Shown in pieces: positions 55,067-64,000 of a stretch of 64,000 bases of DNA. The translations under genes and the position numbers were made by a program. The stretch spans positions 11,296,839 to 11,360,838 of the forward strand of contig CAMGYJ010000002.1 of assembly GCA_946122785.1 (NCBI GenBank). Reading direction: 5' to 3'. This stretch comes from Linum tenue (Eukaryota > Streptophyta > Magnoliopsida > Malpighiales > Linaceae). Under the pieces are notes generated by a model. That model did not search any database, had not been told where the DNA came from, and was given only the letters and a program-made list of their open reading frames with translations. Numbering within the stretch: position 1 is the stretch's first letter; the number at the start of each line of letters is the position of its first letter.

Positions 55067-55304
55067 CATGGATCTATTTGCTTCTCAAGGTTGTATTGAT
55101 TCTACCATTGCGACATCAAGTGTTGAAAGAGCCTTTTCAGCTATGGGTTATATCAAGAACAAGCTTCGGAATCGAATGGGAGATCAATTCGTGAATGATT
55201 GTCTTGTAGGGTATATTGAAAGGGATTTGTTGTGCAATGTAAACATAGAGTGTATTTTGCTATTTTTTCAGAATATGAAAACTCGTCGTGGACAATTGTC
55301 GTAA
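55067..55304 (+). pseudogene. hAT dimerisation domain remnant
   Basis: The frame SMDLFASQGCIDSTIATSSVE, then RAFSAMGYIKNKLRNRMGDQ and FVNDCLVGYIERDLLCNVN, is the conserved C-terminal hATC motif (SVERAFS...KN-LR-RM). It has no start of its own; it is the last exon of the deleted transposase. Confidence 0.8.
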
Positions 55305-55431
55305 CTTGTACTTATCGGTATTTTTTCCATTGAATACTAGTCGGATAATTTCTTATTTGAGAAATATATAAATTTAATTTTTTAGAGGACACCCCTATTT
55401 AAAATTCCTGGATCCGCCACTGAACCAGATC

Positions 55432-57078
55432 CGGTGGGGGTGTTGAGGAGGGTCAGTCAAGGATACGGTGGATGTCTTGGCGCAATATGTGATGGAGTAA
55501 GCATGACGGATGTATAGGGTTTTGCCGGTTCGAACATTTTAATCAAGATCTATTGGCCAAAATTTGATGGCGAATTCTGACTGAACCCTATTCCCTCCTA
55601 GCCCAGGTTTATAAAAGGAAATATTTTCCCACATGGATTTTTCTCACTGCCACGGCTCGCTCTCGCACATCTTGGGGATGGCAGAGTATCCTCTATGGTC
55701 GTCAATTATTAGAGATGCGTTTACGATGGCAAATCGGGAATAGCCAAACTGCTTCTCTGCTTCATTCAAACTGGATTCCTCAATTACATCCTAATTCTGC
55801 AGTGTATACCCCCGAGTGCTCCCTCAAGGGGGGAGACCCGTCAGTCGCCGAGGTTCTATGCCAAGGAGAAGGTCGTTGGTGTGACCTTAAACTTAGCCAG
55901 TGGTTTGATCCATCTACCTTTCGGGCCATAAAAGCTATCCCTATTCCACGTCAGAATGTCCAAGATAAACTGATCTGGCATGCTACGACTGATGGGGTTT
56001 TCTATGTGAAATCGGCCTACCATTTTGCTGTCTATCTGGATAAAAGGAGGGGCCGTTGGAAGTTCATGGCTAGTTGGATGGATATGGCCAGCTAGATTCG
56101 GTTTTGGGACGTTAAAATCCCACCCAAGTTGAAATTTTTTGTTTGGCAAATCTTCAATAAGATCCTCCCATCAACAGAAGCCCCAATTGAGAAGGATATC
56201 CCCGTGCTTCCCAGGTGTCCGGTCTGCTGGGGTGACTCAGAGACAATGGAGCATTTGTTTCTGGATTGCCCAATAGCACATGCTTTTTGGGACCATTCGG
56301 GGATGGAGCATCTTGGGCAAGGATTGCATCGTCACACCTTTCCACTTTTCTTAAAAAAGTTGATGTCTCTTATTCACCAACCTTCTCTATTCATGGTTGT
56401 TGTCCCGATTCAGTGGAGGATCTGGAAATCTCGTTTCTGGGTGGTCTTTGAAGTAAAACAGTTCGAAATCCCAGCCTTGATGCAGCAATTTAACCAGCAG
56501 TATGAGGAGTGAGAAAGTTTGTCGGTGGATCGGGTTCTCCATTCTTCCATCCCCTTGATACAAAACTTGAGTCCTGGTGGGCCTCACTCTGCTGTTTGTA
56601 TGTGAGATGGGAAGTAATGAGTGGGTCTCATTCGACAGGCGGGATGGTTATTATGAACCCAGGTAGAGAGATCCTTTTGGACGCTGCAGTGCAGTTCCCT
56701 TTAATTGATGACCCTATGGTGGTTAAATTGCTTGTGCTTCGTGAGGCTATCTTATGGTGTCTGGACCATGGCTTCACGGAGATGAGGTTTGAACGAGATG
56801 CTAAAGTGGTCATCGAGAAGGTCGTTTGGGCGGAAACAAGAGATAATCGGATGGGAGCGATTCTAGAAGAAATTGTGCAATACTTCGCAATTCATATTGG
56901 GTTAAATGTTCGTTTTTTAGGTCACCGTAGAAATAGGGTAGCCCATTTGGTGGCTAGAAAGGCCCTTTCTTTGTACCTGACTATGATTCGATTCTTTGAG
57001 TTCCAGGCCTAGCTGAACAACATGATGTAATTACCTATTTGTTGAATCAATATATGATTATCATTTTTTTTAAAAAAA
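55432..57078 (+). mobile_element. 5'-truncated LINE, same family as the 26-32 kb copy
   Basis: It begins in the reverse-transcriptase C-terminus (RWMSWRNMC, FEHFNQDLLAK), continues with the zinc-binding domain (56129-56512: PPKLKFFVWQIFNKILPSTE, PRCPVCWGDSETMEHLFLDC) and ends with RNase H (56640-57012: VVKLLVLREAILWCLDHG, FERDAKVVIEKV, NRVAHLVARKALSLY), then an A-rich tail near 57070. Internal stops occur at 56093 and 56510, followed by a frameshift. CTGAACCAGAT (55420-55430) and CTGTTCCAGAT (57088-57098) could be a diverged target duplication. Confidence 0.78.
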
Positions 57079-57089
57079 GGGTCCCTACT

Positions 57090-57520
57090 GTTCCAGATGA
57101 CGACCGTCACCAGCGGAGCCTCATCAAGTGTCGAAAGTGACGGACAAACCTGGGTTTCCCTTTTTAACATCTTCAAGCTGGATTATTACGAGCAGGATTT
57201 TATCAATGGTTCCCTCCGAATCCCTAAGTCGGTGATTGATGATGGAGAATATCGATGGGCAAACTGCTTAGTTGGTCATCGTCTGACTTCCCTCTCTTCC
57301 ATTCACTTTTGGGTAAACTGAACTTGGGGAAGAGATGGGGCGATTCGAATTTCGTGGCTGGGGAAAAGGTTGGTGATTTTCCAGTTTCCTAATGCGGAGG
57401 TCTGTCGCTGGGTTTTCGAAGGGGGTTCCTGACATCATCGGGAAAACACGGTGTTCCTTCGCAAATGGGAACTAGGTATGCAGCCTCTTGGCTTGACTCT
57501 AACTACACATCCCAATTGAC
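57090..57520 (+). pseudogene. LINE ORF1-type DUF4283 fragment
   Basis: The frame starting MTTVTSGASSSVESDG leads to GEYRWANCLVGHRLTS, then in another frame RDGAIRISWLGKRLVIFQFPNAEVCRWVFEGGS and TVFLRKWELGMQPLGLTLT. This order (WANCLVG..., F-F-N, LRKW-PGM-PL) is the DUF4283 core of plant LINE ORF1 proteins. It has one frameshift and a stop. It is not contiguous with the LINE tail before it, so it is a separate fragment. Confidence 0.6.
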
Positions 57521-57654
57521 GGCTAAGTATAACCGACGACCGGGTGTAGCATAGGATAAGCAAGCAATACTAAGTTATCGTACCATGAGGATCTAAGCTT
57601 ACCTTACTTCAGGCTTAGGGTTCGTTATCTAGCCACTACAAAAAAGACTGGCAG

Positions 57655-58620
57655 ATGTTACCAGACGATTGGCGTCACAAAAGGCCTTTTCTCGTCACAA
57701 TAGGGTTATTTTGACGAAATACGGTCGTTGGTGGGTCGTGGGGTAAAGGTCCCTCGCTAATAGTTTAAATGTACTTGCGTCAGAAAATCATACATTTGTG
57801 ACAATTATTTTTTGTCATTATGCAAAATATCGTGATCAGAAAAGAAATGTACTTAACGAAATTGTTTGACCAAATATATTTTTAAGGGATAAAATATTTT
57901 TTGTGAGGAGTATATTTTGTTAGATAAACTATAATTGAGGAAAATGTGTTTGTTAGTAAATAAAACATTCGTTAATAAAAAAATGACATTTTTTTCCGAA
58001 AATACCCTTTGTACGTTTTGACCACAGTTGTTTGTCGTAAAAGAATATTTTTTGCGAGGGTTAATTATGTTCCTAAATTACCCCTGTGGTATTTATAATG
58101 AATATCTTGCGTCACTAAAGGATATTCCTAATAATTGTAAATTTAGTTTCCAACGAGAAAATAAGGTCAGAAGAAAATATCGAATATTTGTGATGCAAAA
58201 GTTTCGTAGGAGAAACTAATCAATTTAGACCAAATTTTGTGTTCATGTAACCAGATTGTTGCGTTAAAAATAGGATATTTGTCACACAAAATATTCGTCG
58301 GAAGAAACATATTAAATCTAACCAAATCGGTGTGTTAAAAAAAAATATTTTTAACATATAATATTCGTCGAAAGAAATATATTAAATCTAACCAAATTGT
58401 TGTGTTAAAAAAGAATATTTGTAACACAAAATATTCATCAGTAATGACTTACTAAAGCTAACCATTTTGTTGCATTACAAATAGAATATTTGAAACAAAA
58501 AATAATCGTGGGAAGCAACTCGACAATTCTAACCGAATTTCGTGTTACTGGAACCAAATTATATCGTTAAAACTACAATTTTGTCCGATATTGTAAATAT
58601 TTTTACTACATATTATTAGT
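57655..58620. repeat. Subterminal repeats of the CACTA element
   Basis: Diverged units of about 60 bp containing AATATTCGTCGGAAGAAAC and ATCTAACCAAAT...TGTGTTA recur between about 58000 and 58560 (for example about 58285, 58360, 58430, 58505). Further in are GTCACAA/TTGTGAC-like motifs near the end. Such arrays bind the TNPA-type protein in CACTA elements. No coding capacity. Confidence 0.65.
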
Positions 58621-58983
58621 GATGAAAACTGATAAATAATAATAAAAAATTTTATTTTGCAGGTAATTTATAAAAAGCATAAAAGAAATTAACCAATGCA
58701 ATATATTAGCAAAAAAGGAAACTTCTCCATAAAATTAGGTGGCATAACCACCAAACATGTCTTAAACAGAGACCACCTTCAACACTTGTTCAAACATATA
58801 GCAAAACAACCAAACACTTAACAGAACAAAACATAACATAGACATAATCCGATTGAAAAATGGAACTTGCAAAGTTCCTAAGACTGCCAGCTTCCTAGCT
58901 GCATAATCCGATTGAAAATTGGAACTTGCAAAGTTCATACTGTTTCCTTCTTCCTAGCGCTGCAAACTTAGTAATCATCATTA

Positions 58984-60732
58984 TCAGGGGGAGCTGTTCT
59001 CATCGTCAATATCGTCCGCATCTTTATCATTCACTTCCTCGTCTCCATCTTCATCTTCATCTTCATCTTCATCATTCACCGCCTTGTCTCCAGCCTAAAT
59101 TACAAAGTTAAATAGATATGAAAACTAAGGTTCATACAATTAATCATGTTCAACCAAATAAAAAAAGCAACAAACAATTACCATTGAGGACTCAACCAAA
59201 GTAACTCCTAGCCTCTTCAAGGTGTCCTCGACAATCTGAGGAATTCCATTCTTCACCTGCACTAGCTCTTCTTTCAGCATGCTTATCATATCATCATTCT
59301 TCACCTTCTCTTGCCTTCGGTCCTCTTCGCACCTTTTGCTGCAGCCCTGACCGGAGGTAGGGCCAAACACATCCACACCACTTACACCATAACCCATTCC
59401 CAGCACACGTTTCCTAGACTGTTTTCCTACAACCTCACCATAAATCGCAAACTGGTTCACCTCTTCCCCTTGAGTCAACTTCTCAGCTTCCTTATTCTTC
59501 AATTCAGCCTACACACATAGTATTTAATAACTAATACGCTGACTTTAAATGATTTTAAAAATGCAGAAGAAAGCTAAAATTACTTAACAAGCAATGTACT
59601 TACATGTATAGTCTGAGCTTTTGGGGTGGTGAATTCACCATTGGACTTCTTAACATGGAACTTCTTGAATGTCTCTATAGGATCTGGTTCTTTCCCAGTC
59701 TTCTTGATCTGCAAACACCAGAAAAAAACAGGAGCAGTGAGCTCACACTTCTCATAATTAGCTTCGTTCTTATTAAATACAAGAGAACAGATCGTGTTTT
59801 ACCTGATCAAGCCTAAACTTTGCCATGGGAACAGATCCGCCAGTAGCAGTGATCTCAGACTTCTCACGATTGGCTTTGTTCTTATCACTGGTGCTCTGGC
59901 GGAGTGTACAGACAATAGAAATTAGATACAAACACAAATAATCATAGTACACAAGCTTAATTAGACAACAGTAATTACCTTCCAGTTTGGGTCACTCCAC
60001 TTGTTAACCATATCCCTCCAAATATGAGCAGGGATTTCAGTAGGTGGATTGTTAAGCCTTTCAGCAAGGGTAGCATGTTCAGAGAATACTCGGTTACAGA
60101 ACCCATACATCCACTGGGAAAAGTTCCTCTTGATATGTTCCTTGAGATGAACATTGAGTTCTTCCTCTGGCAGAGAGCATGTGAACCCAGATTCCTTGAA
60201 ACGAGCAATCACGGTCTGCAAAGCAGAAGCAGGGTACTCTGAGAACCTTATCCATGGTCCAGTGATGCTCCTTTTGAAGATGGCAGTGAGTTCATGGGCA
60301 GCCTGTGGTGTGACGATCCTACAAATACAAGAGAAAGTGCATAAACATTAATCGAATCAATGGAAATTATTAGGTTCTACACACAAAAGGCTTGAAATTA
60401 TATATATACCTGTTGTCATGACCCGGCTTCACCCCTATTCCAGGACCTCTGCCTTTCTTCTTGTGAGCCGAAGAACATCCTCCAGTAGAATGAGACCCCT
60501 GGCTTAGGTTCGCATCCTCTTCAAAAGCTATGTCATCATTCGGGATATGAACTTCTTCATTCTCAAGCTCATTCACTTGTTGTTCACCCTCCCTTTCTGC
60601 CTGCTGAGTTTCTGGCATGGTTTCACTTTCCTGAGTAACCACTTCGACATTCTCTACAGGGGCTGACCTTTCTGGTTCCTCCACTGGCCTTTTGGAAGGC
60701 TTTGTCTTCCCAGCCTTTTTTGGCCTTCCCAT
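58984..60732 (-). CDS. TNPA-like CACTA accessory protein (Transposase_24)
   Basis: Six exons have canonical borders: 60732-60410, 60318-59979, 59895-59803, 59708-59604, 59508-59182 and 59094-58984. Phases join without error to give about 432 residues. The N-terminus is MGRPKKAGKTKPSKRP (AT-hook-like) followed by an acidic region. The plant transposase domain is in exon 2 (AAHELTAIFKRSITGPW, HLKEHIKRNFSQWMYGF, IPAHIWRDMVNKWSDPNW) through exon 4 (DPIETFKKFHVKK). Exon 5 is probably coiled coil; the tail is acidic (NDEDEDEDEDGDEE). The protein should bind subterminal repeats and pair the ends for the TNP2 transposase. No disabling lesion is seen. The ATG is the first in frame. Confidence 0.85.
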
Positions 60733-61895
60733 CTAGAAGAAACAACATTGACATTGTTATAGGGACAATTTAGGCACAAATAATACATGAAAAGGAAAGG
60801 AACCAAGAGAAAATTAATTACTTTGTGCAATCAGACTTAAGCTTTTCGTCTGTGGTTTTTTGTTTGCCTGAGGAGAGGGGTTCTATCTAGGTCGTGAGGT
60901 CTGCCGTTATAAAAGAAGAGGGATATATATATGATGTTTGGGGTAAAGACTACGGTAGATAATTGGGGTAAAGAATTGGAAACAGATGATGTTTATGAGT
61001 TGAATCGTCGACGAGTTGTTTCTAGGAATAAGGTAAGAAATTGAAAGCTAAAGACTCGATCGGATGAATCATCAAACGGGAAACTTAGAATTAATTGCGC
61101 AAGTTAAATGCAAAGTTATTAATCCAGACGCTTCATACCTCCCAGAAACTCTGCAATCAATTCCGATGGATCGCCTTCTCGCGTTGCATGTCTCGCGCCT
61201 CTCCATCCGATGGTGGATTCTCCGCTGTCTCCTTCATTGCGACTTAAAGCGTTTAGAGATTCCAGAACGATGCTTTGCTTCATTAAACCTTTCACTCGAA
61301 TTGTGATTTGTGACACTGCCCTCGGCAATTTCGATTCAAGGGAAGACGCGCGAGCTCTCGATCGACGAAGCAGAAATCTAGGGATTCGTAGGAAAATGAA
61401 GAGGCAAAAGAGGCGGAGGGGAATTTCCCCTCCTCCATAGCCACATTCGATCGACAACAGCGTTTTAGAATTGAAACGTCTGGCGTTTCAGTGCGGCGAC
61501 GGCGTTTCAGCAAATATAAGTTTTTTTTTTTTTGACCGTCGCAAATATAAGTGCCTTAACTGAATTTGAAAAAAAATATATATAAGTGCCTTAACATTAT
61601 AAGTGATTTAAATGTAAGTGATTTAACAATTATTCTATATAACATTATAACATTAGGTATAATATAATAATTCATTTATGCTAATATACTTTTATATAAG
61701 TCATTTAAATATAGTAGTAAACATTATCTATATATACCTAATATATTTTTTTATGAATATAGTTATTTTAGATTTCAATTTTCTAACAAAACAATACTAT
61801 AATGTATATGTTTAACTAAATCAAAATTGATAGTAATAGTAAAAGTAACAAGTTCATAATGTAGGAAAGCAAAATTTAAAAGTCATATTACATGA
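60733..61895. other. Region between the two CACTA genes
   Basis: It holds the upstream region of the TNPA-like gene. A GC-rich block (61100-61520) contains a minus-strand frame (61457-61119, 112 codons, MSIECGYGGGEIPLRL) that I do not recognise and treat as possible 5' UTR or captured sequence. A T12 run at about 61508 and very AT-rich DNA to 61890 follow. No supported gene. Confidence 0.45.
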
Positions 61896-64000
61896 TTAAT
61901 GAAATTCTTCATGACCCATGCCACGCAGATTTAAGTTAACATCGTCGTCCTCATCCTCGATAACTCGACCCCCATTAGTCATACCATCTTCTTGGTATGC
62001 TTGTTCTTCTAAAATTTCTTCGACATCCGCCACATTATAAAAATTCCTCGGCCTTGTCTCAACCACCATGTCCCATTCCGGATCTCTGGCACACTGCACA
62101 TAATACACTTGGGTTACTTGACTTGCCAAAACGAAAGGTTCGTCCGTTGATCGCCTTCGTCTTCTATGGAGGCTAATAACACCGTGACCATCCCTCCTAT
62201 AGCCTACGCCTTCTCGCGTGGTGTCATACCATTCACATTGGAATAACACTACACGAAGCCCTTCAGTATATCGCAACTCTATGATATCTTCAATTACGCC
62301 ATAGTAAGGAATCCCCACACCTTCCTCACCTCGCACCATGACTCCACTATTTTGACTTGTTTTTCTAATCTCGTGATCTTGCGTGTGGAATCTAAATCCA
62401 TTGATGCAATATCCCGAGTAGTGCAACACTCGTTTGTCCGGCTCTCGAGATAAAGTCAACATAGATGGATGCAAAGTTGCAACATTGTCATCAATCATTT
62501 TGCCCACCTGCATCATCGAGCAGTTTTTTTTATTTCTTCTACACAAATATCATAATAAGACAACACTTCAAAAAATTTCGTGTCAGAATAGTTACCTGAA
62601 TAGCGAACCACTTTTGGAATTCTTCCCTATGCACTCTCTCAACCATTCTCACACCGCGTCCAGCCAAAAAATCCTTGTGTTGTCTATATATATAGTATAC
62701 GTACATATGCAAATTCTTAAAATAGTGATTATTAATGTAGCAATACTAACAGTATTGAAGAAGTATAAATCGTACGTACCGCCTAAATTTTTCGACTTCG
62801 TCACAGTTTTGCAAGACATAAAACGTTGCAGCCTTGAACAAATCATCATTAAAGTCCTTCATGATGAATGTACCAATGAAACGACCGACACGTGGCAGAA
62901 TGGACAAATTATGTGGGTGAACGGTTCCCTCCGCAATACTATCATCATTTCTTTCTGGATGATTAAATCGAGTTTCCACATCCGTCATGTATTGCGAGCA
63001 AAATGTAACGCACTCATCAATCACGTATGCTTCAGCAATAGATCCTTCTGGTCTTGCCTTGTTACGAACCCAACCTTTCAATTTCTTCAGATACCTAGTA
63101 AAAAAAGTAGGAAAGATTAATAGTTAATCCTCTTCATTGGTAAAAAAACAAAAACAATAAATTTTAGGACATGTTTCAAGAATTAGTAAAAAAACAATAA
63201 ATTTTTGGACATGTTTCAAGAATTATTAAAAAACGAAAAACAATAAATTTTTGGACATGTTTCAAGAATTAGTAAAAAAATAATAAATTTTTGGACATGT
63301 TTCAAGAATTATTAAAAAACGAAAAACAATAAATTTTAGGACATGTTTCTAGAATTAGTAAAAACGAAAAACAATAAATTAAAGATAATGAAATTCATAC
63401 CTTTCCACAGGATACATCCAACGATATTGGACGGGTCCAGCAATTTTTGCTTCCCAAGGTAGATGGATGGCCAAATGAATCATGATATCGAAGAATGCTG
63501 GGGGGAATACACGTTCCAACTTACAGAGGGTTATGGCGATTTCAGAATCCATGGCTGATAACTCTTTCAAACTTAGCTCCTTCGAACATATATTCTTGAA
63601 GAAATTGCCAAACTCAATTAAGGGGTCCGCTATAGCCTTCGGAAAGAAGTCCCTAGCTGCAAGAGGAATTAATCTTTCCAACATGATATGGCAATCATGA
63701 GTTTTCATTCCTGAAATCTTCCCTTCCTGAACATTCACACAATTCCTCAAATAGGAAGAATAACCATCTGGAACCTTTAAGTTTGATATCCACTCGCAAA
63801 ATTCCCTTCTCTGCGCTGGCAGCAAGCTATATAAAGCTCGAGGTAACACTGTTCTCCCGTTCCTCTCTATAGGATGTAATTCATTTCTCAATCCCATCTC
63901 CTGCAAATCTTTGCGGGCATTTAGACTATCCTTGGTTTTGCCTTCAATACTCATCATTGTACCCAAAACACTGTCACACACATTCTTCTCAATATGCATG
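61896..64000 (-). CDS. TNP2-type CACTA transposase, C-terminal part (runs off window)
   Basis: Exons at 64000-63401, 63094-62780, 62683-62596 and 62507-61896 join in phase to give about 537 residues in the window. The first exon carries the block after the catalytic core: HIEKNVCDSVLGTMM, KTHDCHIMLERLIPLAARDF, GNFFKNICSKELSLKEL, PAFFDIMIHLAIHLPWEAKI and GPVQYRWMYPVERY (DUF4218). Exon 2 continues with RPEGSIAEAYVIDECVTF. The last exon holds DUF4216: GVIEDIIELRYTEGLRVVLF, CEWYD and PFVLASQVTQVYYVQ. The enzyme cuts CACTA ends. The catalytic half lies outside the window. No lesion is seen. Confidence 0.88.
63150..63380 (-). repeat. Tandem repeats in an intron of the TNP2-type gene
   Basis: GGACATGTTTCAAGAATT occurs at about 63167, 63207, 63253 and 63293, and as GGACATGTTTCTAGAATT at about 63339. 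Spacing alternates 40, 46, 40, 46 bp, so the real unit is an 86-bp dimer repeated about two and a half times within the intron 63095-63400. Confidence 0.88.

Larger units (their letters stand above)
53497..55422 (+). mobile_element. Internally deleted hAT of the TTF/ZMYM-like family
   Basis: TIRs CAGGGGCGGATTTATGG (left) and, inverted, CAGTGGCGGATCCAGG (right) are clear. The N-terminal TTF zinc-finger exon and the C-terminal dimerisation domain are present, but the catalytic centre between about 54860 and 55060 is missing. No matching 8-bp duplication was seen (ACGTGAGT and AACCAGAT), perhaps because a LINE inserted at the right edge. Confidence 0.8.
57634..64000 (-). mobile_element. CACTA (En/Spm-like) element, coding regions intact in window
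   Basis: The left end is CACTACAAAAAAGACTGGCAG (57634). Subterminal repeats follow, and two minus-strand genes: a TNPA-like (Transposase_24) gene and the C-terminal half of a TNP2-type transposase. Splice phases of all exons agree and no stop interrupts them. The right end lies beyond the window, so its TIR and 3-bp duplication cannot be checked. It may be autonomous. Confidence 0.85.

Noticed and set aside
62434..63120. Plus-strand open frame (228 codons)
   Set aside because: It crosses exons and introns of the minus-strand CACTA transposase, whose exons join in phase; it resembles no protein.

Overview
This is nuclear DNA from a flowering plant, probably a eudicot. The plant signals are intron-containing genes, plant lineages of Helitron, hAT, Mutator-like (MULE), CACTA, Ty3/gypsy and L1-type LINE elements, and a LEA-protein gene with ABA-type promoter boxes. 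The window is almost entirely nested transposable elements (TEs) in AT-rich DNA. The only convincing host gene is a two-exon LEA gene (45458-46067, minus). No rRNA gene, tRNA gene or CRISPR array was seen. || Layout. 118-4448 is a non-autonomous hAT whose 8-bp target duplication is the last 8 bases of a Helitron; it holds a second, non-autonomous Helitron ending at 4069. 4449 to about 26469 (minus) is a decayed Helitron (copy 1), interrupted by a SINE-like sequence, two LINE fragments, a MULE-type foldback MITE (7875-8629) and a 16.5-kb MULE (9758-26261). A decayed L1 LINE (26470 to about 32235, minus) follows, then a hAT BED-finger fragment and a deleted hAT (33421-34105). A second copy of the same Helitron family (about 34.1-41454, plus) is broken by a CACTA-like element and a LINE tail. 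42764-43854 is a long foldback element sharing ends and motif with the 16.5-kb MULE. A LINE tail, the LEA gene and a small hAT MITE lead to an old hAT split by a 5.1-kb MULE (47949-53027) that contains the 3' part of a Tat-like gypsy element. An internally deleted hAT (53497-55422) and LINE pieces follow. From 57634 to the window end lies a CACTA element with one complete and one edge-truncated gene, both open in frame. || The most interesting object is the 16.5-kb MULE. It has 9-bp target duplications and 60-bp TIRs, and three transcription units: a Ulp1/C48 protease-like gene, a FAR1-type MULE transposase, and a third gene resembling putative plant transposon proteins. Each unit has its own TATA box and a leader intron ending 1-4 nt before the ATG. 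Copies of the palindrome GGTCGACC cluster before each TATA box and within each leader intron, mostly as pairs 21-22 bp apart (about two helical turns). One leader intron has grown to 2.3 kb by 187-bp tandem repeats and a 321-bp hairpin. The same 21-bp-spaced palindromes occur in the foldback element at 42.8-43.9 kb, suggesting one protein recognises both. All three genes are damaged here (stops, frameshifts, and a 5.5-kb Athila/Tat-type retrotransposon in the third), so an active copy, if one exists, must be elsewhere in the genome.
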